Source: Gammaproteobacteria bacterium UBA6724 (GTDB taxonomy: Bacteria > Pseudomonadota > Gammaproteobacteria > Pseudomonadales > Azotimanducaceae). Taken from it: a stretch of DNA of 31,867 nt. The stretch spans positions 1 to 31,867 of the forward strand of contig DKIG01000035.1 of NCBI GenBank assembly GCA_002454165.1. Reading direction: 5' to 3'. Of this stretch, positions 1-8,113 are shown one piece after another (the stretch's first letter is position 1; the number at the start of each line of letters is the position of its first letter). Position numbers and translations under genes: made by a program. The notes beneath the pieces were generated by a model that saw nothing but the letters and a program-made list of their open reading frames with translations, was not told the DNA's origin and searched no databases.

Positions 1-213
1 ATCGGACGCGCCAGGCTGGTGGTGGACTGGGTGGACGAGCAGGACCAAATGACTTTGTTTTGCGAGGTTGCACAACCCTCTGAGTCTCTTGGCGAAGCCA
101 TTAACCAAAGCATTCGTGCGCTATGCAAGGTTCGCGGCGAAGTGCATTTTGTAGCACCTGAGTCAATTTCCAATGATGGACTGGTCATAGAAGATACCAG
201 GCAGCACCAATAA
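1..213 (+). CDS. Phenylacetate-CoA ligase-like protein, C-terminal end (partial)
   Basis: The reading frame is open from base 1, so the gene begins upstream of the window; only its last 70 residues are present. The tail contains a CEVA segment, then KVRGEVHFVAP, then a final NDG-VIED-R stretch. This matches the C-terminal subdomain of adenylate-forming PaaK-type phenylacetate-CoA ligases, which commonly end in K-RGEVE-V-PG-LPNDGKVI-D-R. Such enzymes make an aryl-CoA from an aryl acid, ATP and CoA in the cytoplasm. The exact substrate cannot be judged because the adenylation core lies outside the window. The gene converges on rsmI, whose 3' end is 45 bp away. Confidence 0.75.
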   Translation: MGRARLVVDWVDEQDQMTLFCEVAQPSESLGEAINQSIRALCKVRGEVHFVAPESISNDGLVIEDTRQHQ

Positions 214-225
214 TCACGCGAGATA

Positions 226-252
226 GGCACGACGGCAGTGCCAGCGGCTTTT
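226..252 (+). terminator. Weak candidate terminator after the ligase gene
   Basis: A 5-bp perfect stem (GGCAC at 226-230, GTGCC at 238-242) with a 7-nt loop lies 13 bp after the stop codon. A short TTTT at 249-252 follows only after a 6-nt spacer. The hairpin is in the right place between convergent genes, but the stem is short and the T tract is displaced. Confidence 0.3.
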
Positions 253-258
253 CACACA

Positions 259-1125
259 CTAGATTCCTGGATCACTCGCCTTGTTGTTTTTTGTCCAGGC
301 ATGGTGTTTCAATTCAAGTGCTCGCTGATAGAGGGTGGCTCTGGGCTTCCCTGTCACTCTGGCGGCAAGGCTGGCGGCGCGGGTGGGAGGCAGCTCCGAT
401 AACAGCTCCCTCAGGAGACGATCTGAATCCAACTGCTGGTCTGTTGAGGGATTACCAGCGACCAGGAGGACGAATTCACCCTGGGCAGGAATTTTGCCAG
501 CCGCCATTTCCTCAATGAGATCCGCCAGCTTGCCCGAACGCACGTCTTCGTAAACTTTTGTAAGTTCCCGACATATAGTGACCTGCCTCTCGGCACCCAT
601 TGTTTCTGCCAGGTCCTGTAGACTCTCCCTGACCCGGTGCGGTGCTTCAAAAAAGACCATGGTCCTTTGCTCCCCAACAAGGGATTCAAAAAAGATGCGT
701 CTTGCCCGAGAGCGGGCGGGAATGAATCCCTCAAATGTAAAACGATGAACGGGAATACCTGAGACGCTGATAGCCGCCGCAACTGAACTTGGACCCGGGA
801 TGGGTACCACCTTGATACCACTGATGATAGAGGCACGAATCAGAGGGAATCCTGGGTCTGATATCAAGGGGGTCCCGGCGTCTGAAACCAGCGCCACGCT
901 CTTGCCTTGCAACAGCATCTCAACAAGCTCGCTGGTGACAGTCTCTTCATTGTGGCTATGGTAAGCAATCATTCTAGTGCTGATGCTAAATGCCGAGAGT
1001 AACTTGCCGGTGCGCCTGGTATCCTCAGCCGCAATGATGGCAACTTCCCCAAGCACACGGCGCGCACGGTCTGACATATCACCCAGATTCCCTATGGGTG
1101 TTGCTACTACATAGAGTTCCGCCAT
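259..1125 (-). CDS. rsmI: 16S rRNA (cytidine1402-2'-O)-methyltransferase
   Basis: RsmI 2'-O-methylates C1402 in the decoding centre of 16S rRNA using S-adenosylmethionine. The 288-residue length matches the family (about 286). The N-terminus reads LYVVATPIGNLGDMS, followed by AAEDTRRTGKLL near residue 33, LVSDAGTPLISDPGF near 80 and a PGPSS loop near 110. These are the signature motifs of the tetrapyrrole-methylase fold as used by RsmI. The conserved F-EAPHR segment is near residue 160. It is divergent from lpoA, an arrangement common in gammaproteobacteria, with 166 bp between the two starts. No strong Shine-Dalgarno sequence precedes the ATG at 1125. Confidence 0.95.
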   Translation of the reverse strand: MAELYVVATPIGNLGDMSDRARRVLGEVAIIAAEDTRRTGKLLSAFSISTRMIAYHSHNEETVTSELVEMLLQGKSVALVSDAGTPLISDPGFPLIRASIISGIKVVPIPGPSSVAAAISVSGIPVHRFTFEGFIPARSRARRIFFESLVGEQRTMVFFEAPHRVRESLQDLAETMGAERQVTICRELTKVYEDVRSGKLADLIEEMAAGKIPAQGEFVLLVAGNPSTDQQLDSDRLLRELLSELPPTRAASLAARVTGKPRATLYQRALELKHHAWTKNNKASDPGI

Positions 1126-1291
1126 ATTAGTCTTGTTCGCTATTCCACCACTCTTATATCAGGAAAATCGCTTATCCTTGCAGGCAATCATTGCGTCAAT
1201 CTTCAGCAGAATTGCACAGAAAGAGCATCATAACTTGTGGGATAATCAAAGTGTACGCAGGTCTTGCTTCTATTAACCTGATGCGTCTAAG

Positions 1292-3157
1292 GTGGACAAT
1301 AACTTTTATCAAAACATGCACCGACTGATCGCCATTTTTCTGATAATTTGCGTCACTGGATGCGCTACGTTTGGCACGGTGCTAGATACCCGCAAAAGTG
1401 ACACCGCGACCAGCGACAAAAATATCACCATTCCGGAAAAAACACTCAAACAAATACAGCGGTTGCTGGCAGAAGCGAATCGCTCAACAAACCCGGAGGC
1501 AACAGAATCCAGAATACAGGCAGCGCAACTTGCTACCAAGTACAACCAGATGTCCCTGCTCCGTATAATCCTTGATGCCATTGCCACGCCTTTCATCAAC
1601 AAATTCACAAGCCGCGACTACTCCCTGCTCCAAGCAAGGCTCGCCCTTGCTGATAGGGACCCTGTCCTCGCCCTCAGCCTGCTTGATCATGCAAGATTCC
1701 AGCGCACAAGGCTTGACAGCAACCTGCTAATACAAGTCGGTCGCATCAGGGCAGGTGCCTGGCTGTTCAGGAATGACCATCTCGCAAGCGCAAGAGAACT
1801 AATCGCCATCAACGCTTTGCTGCTGGATCAAGAAAGAAGCGCCAATCAAGAGGTCATCCTCATCCGTCTGCTACAACTTCCCCTGGAGATACTCACCCGA
1901 CAGGCGAAGCAGAGCAGTGCCAGCGACCTGCGCGGCTGGTTATCACTGGCATCCATCATGAGGCGCTATCAGGATAATCCAGAACAGCAATTTGCCACGC
2001 TATACACCTGGCGCAAAGCCTGGACCGGCCATGCCGCCGTCACCATGATCACCGAAACACTTGAGCAATTAACTCGGCTGATTGAACAGCGACCGGGGAA
2101 TATAGCACTGATATTGCCTCTGCAAGATGAAGAGATTGGCATCTACGGTCGAGCCATTCGGGATGGTTTTATCGCCGCCTATTATTATCAAAAAAGCCAG
2201 ACACCAGGATTTGATTCGACACTCTCTATCTTCGATTCATCCAAGGCTGACATCATTGACATACTCGCCCGAGCAAAGGCTGGGGGTGCTGAGATCATCA
2301 TCGGTCCCCTCAAGAGGGACAAAATCACCCGGCTTGCCAAGCAGACTTTACAGATCCCTGTCATGGCACTTAACCGCACTGAGCAAAAAATCAAGCAGAG
2401 GAATTTCTATCAGTTCAGTCTGGCACCGGAAGATGAATCCGTACAACTGGCAGAAAAAATCTATGATGCCGGACTCTTGCAGGGCCTAGTCATCGCCCCG
2501 GACACAGATTGGGGACAACGCAATGTTGATGCTTTCTCCGACAGATTCCTGTCACTGGGCGGAAGGATCATTGACAGTGCCCGGTTCCAAAGTCAGCGCG
2601 ATTATTCCGACCTCGTCAAATCCTTGTTGAATATCAATGCTAGTGAGGCTCGCGCCCAGACGCTTCGCCAGGCAACCAACCAGAGTTTTCAATTCAAAGC
2701 CAGGCGGAGACAGGATATTGACTTTGTGTTTCTACTCGCCAACCACGCCCAGGCAAAGGGAATCAACCCGACGCTTGCATACTTCTATGCGGATGATGTC
2801 CCGGTCTACTCCACCTCTCATGTGCATGACCCTTCAGCTTCACGAATAGACGTCATAGATCTGAAGGGGATCAGGTTTTGTGATATTCCATGGAAACTGA
2901 CCCGCACCGATCCTGTCCAGATAGTGATTCAAAAAACCTGGCCCGCGGCATCCACCCGGCTGGCGCGGTTTTATGCACTGGGGCTGGATGCGTATCGGCT
3001 ATATCCGCGCCTGCAACTGCCTGGAGCATCCACCCATATTTTCGGATCCACTGGCCTGCTGAACCTGAGTAGCGATAATGTTGTGCAGCGCACCCTCATC
3101 TGGGCGGAATTTAAGGACGGCGGAGTGCAGGTGGTGCCTCGGTATGAAGCCAAATGA
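1292..3157 (+). CDS. lpoA: Penicillin-binding protein activator lipoprotein LpoA (LppC family)
   Basis: LpoA is an outer-membrane lipoprotein that reaches through the periplasm to stimulate the peptidoglycan synthase PBP1A. The protein has an N-terminal helical TPR-like half (to about residue 260) and a C-terminal periplasmic-binding-protein fold (IALILPLQDEEIGIYGRAI onward, with IIIGPLKRDKI). A lipobox V-T-G-C follows a short hydrophobic stretch. The GTG at 1292 gives 621 residues. An in-frame ATG at 1316 gives a more typical lipoprotein signal (MHRLIAIFLIICVTGC, lipidated Cys at 16) but has no clear ribosome binding site, so the true start may be 1316. Its last 14 bp overlap yraN, indicating translational coupling. 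Confidence 0.9.
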   Translation: MDNNFYQNMHRLIAIFLIICVTGCATFGTVLDTRKSDTATSDKNITIPEKTLKQIQRLLAEANRSTNPEATESRIQAAQLATKYNQMSLLRIILDAIATPFINKFTSRDYSLLQARLALADRDPVLALSLLDHARFQRTRLDSNLLIQVGRIRAGAWLFRNDHLASARELIAINALLLDQERSANQEVILIRLLQLPLEILTRQAKQSSASDLRGWLSLASIMRRYQDNPEQQFATLYTWRKAWTGHAAVTMITETLEQLTRLIEQRPGNIALILPLQDEEIGIYGRAIRDGFIAAYYYQKSQTPGFDSTLSIFDSSKADIIDILARAKAGGAEIIIGPLKRDKITRLAKQTLQIPVMALNRTEQKIKQRNFYQFSLAPEDESVQLAEKIYDAGLLQGLVIAPDTDWGQRNVDAFSDRFLSLGGRIIDSARFQSQRDYSDLVKSLLNINASEARAQTLRQATNQSFQFKARRRQDIDFVFLLANHAQAKGINPTLAYFYADDVPVYSTSHVHDPSASRIDVIDLKGIRFCDIPWKLTRTDPVQIVIQKTWPAASTRLARFYALGLDAYRLYPRLQLPGASTHIFGSTGLLNLSSDNVVQRTLIWAEFKDGGVQVVPRYEAK

Positions 3158-3530
3158 TTGCGCTAATATCTTGAAGTCGCCCACCCAGAAAATCGGAGAT
3201 TCGGCTGAAAAATCTGCCAAGAGATTTCTGAAAAAGCAGGGCCTCAAATTCATCACCAACAATTATAGAACCCGGTACGGTGAAATAGATCTAATCATGC
3301 AGCAGCAGGATACGTTGGTATTCATTGAAGTCCGGCTGAGAAACAATCCCCATTATGGTACTGGTGCCGAATCAGTAACCCTGTCCAAGCAACGATGTAT
3401 TATTCATGCAGCACACCAGTATCTTCAACAAGAGGTACCCCATCCCTCCCCCTGGAATGCTTGCAGGTTTGATGTCGTGTCCATGGGTGTTGCTATTGAT
3501 TGGATACAGGGCGCCTTTACACTAGACTGA
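3144..3530 (+). CDS. yraN: YraN / UPF0102 family putative endonuclease-like protein
   Basis: This is a 128-residue protein with the UPF0102 core YGEIDLIM...TLVFIEVRLR (about residues 49-72), resembling the acidic/E-x-K-like active site of Mrr/Holliday-resolvase-type nucleases. Its biochemical role is not established. I chose ATG 3144, inside the end of lpoA, because homologous sequence begins shortly after it and an AGGTGG lies about 10 bp upstream; the frame is open further upstream, but that part is lpoA coding sequence. Order lpoA-yraN is conserved in gammaproteobacteria. The stop codon is embedded in a 13-bp tandem repeat. Confidence 0.9.
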   Translation: MKPNDCANILKSPTQKIGDSAEKSAKRFLKKQGLKFITNNYRTRYGEIDLIMQQQDTLVFIEVRLRNNPHYGTGAESVTLSKQRCIIHAAHQYLQQEVPHPSPWNACRFDVVSMGVAIDWIQGAFTLD

Positions 3531-3556
3531 TACACTAGACTGATACACTAGACTGA
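3518..3556 (+). repeat. 13-bp tandem repeat, three perfect copies, across the yraN stop codon
   Basis: The unit TACACTAGACTGA occurs at 3518-3530, 3531-3543 and 3544-3556 without mismatch. The first copy encodes the last residues and stop codon of yraN. Because 13 is not divisible by 3, the three TGA codons (3528, 3541, 3554) fall in three different frames. This looks like recent slippage or duplication. Confidence 0.97.
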
Positions 3557-3583
3557 CGCCTATCCACTATTAACTCTATGCTC

Positions 3584-3627
3584 CACATAAAAAGACCTTC
3601 ACATAAAAAACCTTCACAAAAAGAGTA
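3584..3627 (+). repeat. Degenerate 15-16 bp tandem repeat upstream of dolP
   Basis: CACATAAAAAGACCTT (3584-3599) is followed by CACATAAAAAACCTT (3600-3614) and a decayed third copy CACAAAAAGAG (3615-3625). The array ends about 10 bp before the dolP ATG, so the AAAAAGAG of the last copy occupies the ribosome-binding position. Confidence 0.85.
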
Positions 3628-3636
3628 GCGCTATTC

Positions 3637-4155
3637 ATGCACCCTATCAAAATACTCATTCTGCTTACCCTCATCACAGGCATTCTTGCCGGTTGCGCAT
3701 CCTATGGGCTTGACGATAGTCGCAATGAAATACTGGCACAAAAGCGAATTAAAAACGCCCATGCCGAACTCAGAGATGCACATATCAATGTCGCCAGTGT
3801 CAACGGCATTATGCTGATCACGGGACAGGCGCCGAGGCCCGAACTTATACATCTGGTGACGCAGACGGTAGAGGCTTTGAGAAACGCCAAACGGGTCTAT
3901 AACGAACTGACCCTTGCTGGTCCCACCTCCTTCATCTCTCGAACCAATGACTCTGTGTTGTCAACGAAGCTCAGACTCAACTTGGCCAATGACGAGGATA
4001 CGGACGCCAGTCGGATCAGGGTGGTGACAGAAAACGGTGTTGTTTATTTGATGGGACTGGTGACGCGAGCGGAGGCTGATGCGGCTGTAGAGATCGCCAA
4101 GGAAATTTACGGAGTTCAGAAAATCGTTAAGGTTTTCGAATATAGTGACTCATGA
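3637..4155 (+). CDS. dolP: BON-domain outer-membrane lipoprotein DolP (YraP)
   Basis: DolP is a lipid-binding outer-membrane lipoprotein that supports envelope integrity and is found at division sites in E. coli. The 172-residue protein has a lipoprotein signal (MHPIKILILLTLITGILAGC, lipobox LAGC, lipidated Cys 20) and two consecutive BON domains, roughly residues 48-115 and 120-172. The second contains RIRVVTENGVVYLMGLV, the typical BON V-x-L-x-G strand pattern. In E. coli the order is lpoA-yraN-diaA-dolP; here diaA is absent and only 106 bp of repeat-rich DNA separate yraN from dolP. The gene converges on sspA with 28 bp between stops. Confidence 0.9.
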   Translation: MHPIKILILLTLITGILAGCASYGLDDSRNEILAQKRIKNAHAELRDAHINVASVNGIMLITGQAPRPELIHLVTQTVEALRNAKRVYNELTLAGPTSFISRTNDSVLSTKLRLNLANDEDTDASRIRVVTENGVVYLMGLVTRAEADAAVEIAKEIYGVQKIVKVFEYSDS

Positions 4156-4183
4156 CTCGCAGAGCATCCACTCACTCAAAAAT

Positions 4184-4816
4184 CTAATCACGCATGTCAA
4201 ATTCTATCTCACTCAGGCTATTCTGGAAGGCTTCCCGGGAGAAGATCCGATTCATATAGTCGTGAATGGGTTTGCCATGTTTGGGAGGCAAGGTAATGCC
4301 AAGCATTGGTAAGCGCCACAAAATCGGTGCCACACAGCAATCTACCAACGTAAAATCGTCACTCATAAAAAACGGCTTTTCCAAAAAGATGGGGGCAACG
4401 GCAATCAGATTTTCTCTCAGCTCTTTCCTAGATCGCTCAATCACGGACTCCTTCGAGCGTCCAGCAATGATGGTATCAACATAGCCGCACCAATCGCGTT
4501 GAATCCGGTACACAAACAAACGACTCTGTGCCCTGGCAATCGGATATACAGGCAGGAGTGGCGGATGCGGGAATCTCTCATCAAGATATTCCATGATGAC
4601 CTGTGATTCATAGAGCACAAGTTCACGGTCAACCAATGTCGGCAGGCTGTTGTAGGGGTTTAACCCTGCCAGGTCTTCTGGCAAACCACCCGGTTTGACA
4701 TCCTCTATATCAACCGCCACGCCCTTTTCTGCAAGCACAAGGCGCACCCGCTGACTATAATGATCATTACCATCGGAATAGAAAATCATTGAAGAATGTT
4801 TGGTAGCCAGGGCCAT
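4184..4816 (-). CDS. sspA: Stringent starvation protein A (GST-fold RNA polymerase-associated protein)
   Basis: SspA binds RNA polymerase and modulates transcription under starvation and acid stress. It has a GST fold but is not expected to have GST activity. The 210-residue protein has a thioredoxin-like N-terminal half (SQRVRLVLAEKG near residue 20, YNSLPTLVDRELVLYESQVIMEYLDERFPHP style core) and an all-helical C-terminal half. An AAGGAG box 7 bp before the ATG supports the start. It follows petC by 38 bp, as in Pseudomonas-type genomes. The usual downstream partner sspB is not present; the next gene is the convergent dolP. Confidence 0.93.
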   Translation of the reverse strand: MALATKHSSMIFYSDGNDHYSQRVRLVLAEKGVAVDIEDVKPGGLPEDLAGLNPYNSLPTLVDRELVLYESQVIMEYLDERFPHPPLLPVYPIARAQSRLFVYRIQRDWCGYVDTIIAGRSKESVIERSRKELRENLIAVAPIFLEKPFFMSDDFTLVDCCVAPILWRLPMLGITLPPKHGKPIHDYMNRIFSREAFQNSLSEIEFDMRD

Positions 4817-4854
4817 TTCCTGTCTCCTTTTATCTCTCTGTGAAAAGAAAAGTC

Positions 4855-5688
4855 TTAGTGGGATTGCTTCCCGTACTCTCTTCCGAGCAACCAGGCAAAC
4901 AAGAAAAAGAAAGCCAGAAACAAAAGTACATAGACGCCCATTCTCTCCCGCTCAAGGCGACTCGGATCAGCCGTGTAATAAAGAAAATTGGTCAGATCGT
5001 AGATGAGCTGATCGTAGTCTCCGGGAGACAGGCTACCGCTACCCTCAATCAATTTCAGCGGGCGATAACCTCGTTCTACCAGTTGCTCACCACAGGCACG
5101 CTCAGTAACAGTCTCCCCGGACAAGGGGTCCCTCATCTCACCGCCATTGGCTGCGAGTCTGGGGATGTCCTTGCACACCTTTCGCTGTAAACCCTGCAAC
5201 TCAAGCAACGGATGGGGCATGCCAACATTCTCAAACAGCAGATTGTTCACACCCAGGGGCCGCGATACATCTTCGTAAAAAACCCGCATATAGGTGTAGA
5301 GGTATTCGGGACCGCCCTTTAACTTGGTGTAGAGCGTCAGGTCCGGCGGCACCGAGCCAAACCACTGCTTGGCATCCTCCACCGTCAGATTGTTTTCCAT
5401 CAGTGCACCTATCCTGGTATCTGGATCAAACACCAGATGCTCAAGCATTAAATCAACGGGTATCCCCAGATCATTGGCGGTACGCACATACCGTTGATAC
5501 TTGAGAGAATGACAACCCATGCAATAGTTGATGAATGTTCTGGCACCCCGTTGTAATGAGGCAGTATCCCTCAGGTCGGGTTCCATATCATCCAGCGGGT
5601 AGGTGGTTTCGGCAATCGCGGGCAGGCCTGAGGCAAGCACCAGCATGAGCCCCGTCAAGAGCGACACGGAAGTCAGCAGAGACTTCAT
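4855..5688 (-). CDS. petC: Cytochrome c1, haem subunit of the cytochrome bc1 complex
   Basis: This subunit passes electrons from the Rieske protein to soluble or membrane cytochrome c. The 277-residue protein has a signal peptide ending near residue 26 (AIA), one haem-binding CMGCH at residues 56-60 followed by SLKY, and a C-terminal membrane anchor (about residues 250-270) ending in a basic tail. The likely axial methionine lies in the GMPHPLLELQG segment. Its ATG overlaps the petB TGA (ATGA), so the two are probably translationally coupled. Part of the petABC operon. Confidence 0.97.
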   Translation of the reverse strand: MKSLLTSVSLLTGLMLVLASGLPAIAETTYPLDDMEPDLRDTASLQRGARTFINYCMGCHSLKYQRYVRTANDLGIPVDLMLEHLVFDPDTRIGALMENNLTVEDAKQWFGSVPPDLTLYTKLKGGPEYLYTYMRVFYEDVSRPLGVNNLLFENVGMPHPLLELQGLQRKVCKDIPRLAANGGEMRDPLSGETVTERACGEQLVERGYRPLKLIEGSGSLSPGDYDQLIYDLTNFLYYTADPSRLERERMGVYVLLFLAFFFLFAWLLGREYGKQSH

Positions 5689-6956
5689 TGCTCGGTTGCC
5701 TTGCTCAGAATCCTTTCCGGAACGGGTCTGGTTTTCTCCGCCCTTGTGTACCAGGGCATCAACAGGAAGTAAGCAAAGTAGATAGCCGTGCAGAGTTGCG
5801 CCAGGCGGGTTCCAGTCACGGTGGGATGAATTGTTCCCAGATAACCCAGGATGAAAAATGAAAGCACGAAAAGGCTGAGCATGATTTTGCTTGCCCTACC
5901 CTTGTATCTCATTGACTTCACCGGCGACTTGTCCAGCCAGGGCAGCACCACAGGTAGCACAATCGCTCCCATCATCACCACCAGACCCCAGAATTTCGCA
6001 TCAAGTCCGAAGAGTGGGAAGGTCGCCGCTCGCAACATTGAATAAAAGGGCGTGTAGTACCAGACAGGCGCTATAAGATCTGGGGTCTTTAAGGGATTAG
6101 CCGGTTCATAGTTGGGTGCTTCAATGAAATACCCGCCGCCATCAGGAAAATAAAACATCACGATACAAAACAAGAACAAAAACCCGATAATGGCAGGTAG
6201 ATCATGCCCAATGGTATAATCAGGATGGAAGGGAATCCCGTCCAGAGGCTTGCCTTCCTCATCAAGGTGCTTCTTGATATCCACGCCTTCTGGATTATTG
6301 GAGCCCACCTCATGTAGCGCCAGGATGTGCAGAAAGATCAGCAGGAGCAGAGCCAGGGGCACCAGTACGACATGCAACGCGAAAAATCTATTCAGGGTAA
6401 TGCCAGACATATTGAAGTCGCCCCGTATCCAGGTCGCCAGGTCTTCACCTATACCCGGCACAGCACCAGCCAAAGAGACGATTACCTGAGCTCCCCAAAA
6501 TGACATATTGCCCCAGGGCAACAGATAGCCAGTGAAACCTTCAACCATCAAGGCAAGATAGATCACCATACCAATGATCCAGACCAGCTCCCGCGGCTTC
6601 TGATATGAGCCGTATGCGAGGCCTCTGAACATATGCAGATACACTACAATAAAGAACGCAGATGCGCCGGTTGAGTGCATATACCGGAGTATCCAGCCAT
6701 ATTCCACATCGCGCATAATGTATTCAATGGAAGCAAAAGCACCGTCGCCGGTTGGCACATAGCTCATCGTCAGCCAGATGCCAGTGAGGAGTTGATTGAC
6801 AAGCACCACTATGGAGAGGACGCCAAAGTAGTACCAGAAGTTAAAATTCTTTGGCGCATAGTAGCGGGACAGGTGCTTCTCATAGGCTTTCGTCACCGGT
6901 AGCCTGGCATCTATCCAAGCCATCATGTTTTTGAAGGATTGTTGCCGTCCGGACAT
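5685..6956 (-). CDS. petB: Cytochrome b, quinone-binding subunit of the cytochrome bc1 complex
   Basis: This integral membrane subunit holds haems bL and bH and both quinone sites. The 423-residue protein is full length, with about eight transmembrane helices. The helix-B and helix-D histidine pairs are visible (MHSTGASAFFIVVYLH and HVVLVPLALLLLIFLH). The Qo-site motif is PVWY (in APVWYYTPFYSML) where alphaproteobacteria and mitochondria have PEWY; I recall PVWY as the usual beta/gammaproteobacterial form. Its start overlaps the petA stop by one base (TGATG). Confidence 0.97.
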   Translation of the reverse strand: MSGRQQSFKNMMAWIDARLPVTKAYEKHLSRYYAPKNFNFWYYFGVLSIVVLVNQLLTGIWLTMSYVPTGDGAFASIEYIMRDVEYGWILRYMHSTGASAFFIVVYLHMFRGLAYGSYQKPRELVWIIGMVIYLALMVEGFTGYLLPWGNMSFWGAQVIVSLAGAVPGIGEDLATWIRGDFNMSGITLNRFFALHVVLVPLALLLLIFLHILALHEVGSNNPEGVDIKKHLDEEGKPLDGIPFHPDYTIGHDLPAIIGFLFLFCIVMFYFPDGGGYFIEAPNYEPANPLKTPDLIAPVWYYTPFYSMLRAATFPLFGLDAKFWGLVVMMGAIVLPVVLPWLDKSPVKSMRYKGRASKIMLSLFVLSFFILGYLGTIHPTVTGTRLAQLCTAIYFAYFLLMPWYTRAEKTRPVPERILSKATEQ

Positions 6957-7576
6957 CAGGCAGTCCCCTTATCTTCACCTATGACAATCACGGAATCACT
7001 CTCGTAGAAATGGGGCGGTACCTCCAGATTTGATGGTGCAGGCACTCTCGTATACACCCGTCCCGCCAGGTCAAATTTTGACCCATGGCATGGGCAGAAG
7101 AAGCCACCTAACCACTGTTCATCAAACACTTGCGGCTCTACGGCGGGGCGAAATTTCGGGGAACAACTCAGATGCGTACAGAGGCCGACAAGTACCAATA
7201 GATCCGGGCGGATAGACCGGGTCTCATTCTGGGCATAGGCAGGTTGCTGCGGACGGATGGATTCCGGATCAGCCAAACGTTCATTCCTGGAATTCAGCTT
7301 CGCCAGCATCTCATCGGATCGCCTGATGACAAAGATGGGTTTATCCCGCCAGGCAGGCATGGGACCCAGCATTTCTCCGGCAGCCAGTTTGCTGATATCA
7401 ATTTTGATGGGCGCACCTGCGGCGAGTGCTCTTGCCCCAGGACTAAATGAGCCGACAAAGGGGGTGGCGACGCCGACAACACCTGCGGAACCTATTACCA
7501 GGGTGGACCCAAGCAGGAAATTCCGTCTCCCCTGGTTGACCCCCTTATCAGGGCTGTCTTCGCTCACAACGAACAT
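6956..7576 (-). CDS. petA: Ubiquinol-cytochrome c reductase Rieske iron-sulfur subunit
   Basis: This is the [2Fe-2S] subunit that takes the first electron from ubiquinol. The 206-residue protein has a twin-arginine-type N-terminus (RRNFLLGS, arginines 17-18) followed by a single hydrophobic anchor. The cluster motifs are CTHLSC (Cys133, His135, disulfide Cys138) and CPCHGSKF (Cys161, disulfide Cys163, His164). The residue before the last Cys of box 1 is Ser where Gly is usual. First gene of petABC. A GAGGGA sits close to the ATG at 7576; the leader to rpsI is about 100 bp. Confidence 0.97.
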   Translation of the reverse strand: MFVVSEDSPDKGVNQGRRNFLLGSTLVIGSAGVVGVATPFVGSFSPGARALAAGAPIKIDISKLAAGEMLGPMPAWRDKPIFVIRRSDEMLAKLNSRNERLADPESIRPQQPAYAQNETRSIRPDLLVLVGLCTHLSCSPKFRPAVEPQVFDEQWLGGFFCPCHGSKFDLAGRVYTRVPAPSNLEVPPHFYESDSVIVIGEDKGTA

Positions 7577-7679
7577 TCCCTCTTGGAAATCTGGGCTTGC
7601 ATGGTCTTGACCTTGGTCCCGTTGAATATACCTGTTTCAGATAAATGCCCAGACCTTGTGCCGATTGAATAGCGTTGAA

Positions 7680-8066
7680 TTATCGCTTGGAATATTGCGG
7701 TTTCTTCCGCGCCTTGCGAAGCCCGACCTTCTTGCGCTCCACCGTCCGCGCATCACGGGTGACGAAGCCAGCAGATCGAAGCACAGGTCGTAGCGTCTCG
7801 TCATATTGCAGTAGCGCACGAGTAATCCCGTGCCGGATTGCACCGGCCTGTCCAAAGCCACCACCGCCCCGAACCGAAATATTGAGATCAACTTTCTCTG
7901 CCAGTTTTACAAGCTCTAGCGGTTGTCGGACGATCATTCTGGCTGTTTCCCGCCCAAAGTATTCATCCAGATTGCTTTTGTTGACCCGGATTTTGCCCTT
8001 GCCCGGGGTCATATAGACCCGTGCTCTGGCTGATTTCCTTCGTCCGGTTCCATAATGCTGAGTCAT
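7680..8066 (-). CDS. rpsI: 30S ribosomal protein S9
   Basis: S9 is a small-subunit head protein whose C-terminal tail reaches the P-site tRNA. The protein starts MTQHYGTGRRKSARARVYM and ends in a basic tail finishing SKR, as in the family. I place the start at ATG 8066, giving 128 residues, because a GAAGG lies 8 bp upstream and family alignment begins here. A longer reading frame to 8102 adds 12 residues with no family match. It lies 47 bp after rplM in the conserved rplM-rpsI operon. Confidence 0.97.
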   Translation of the reverse strand: MTQHYGTGRRKSARARVYMTPGKGKIRVNKSNLDEYFGRETARMIVRQPLELVKLAEKVDLNISVRGGGGFGQAGAIRHGITRALLQYDETLRPVLRSAGFVTRDARTVERKKVGLRKARKKPQYSKR

Positions 8067-8113
8067 ACCTGTTACCTTCAATATTGTGTTGTATTTACCC
8101 ACCCTGGCTGATG

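Noticed and set aside
411..836. A 141-residue minus-strand open frame inside rsmI.
   Set aside because: It is an out-of-frame shadow of rsmI with no family features.
3518..3627. A CRISPR array or other spacer-repeat system.
   Set aside because: The repeats are 13-16 bp and directly adjacent with no spacers; no cas genes are nearby.
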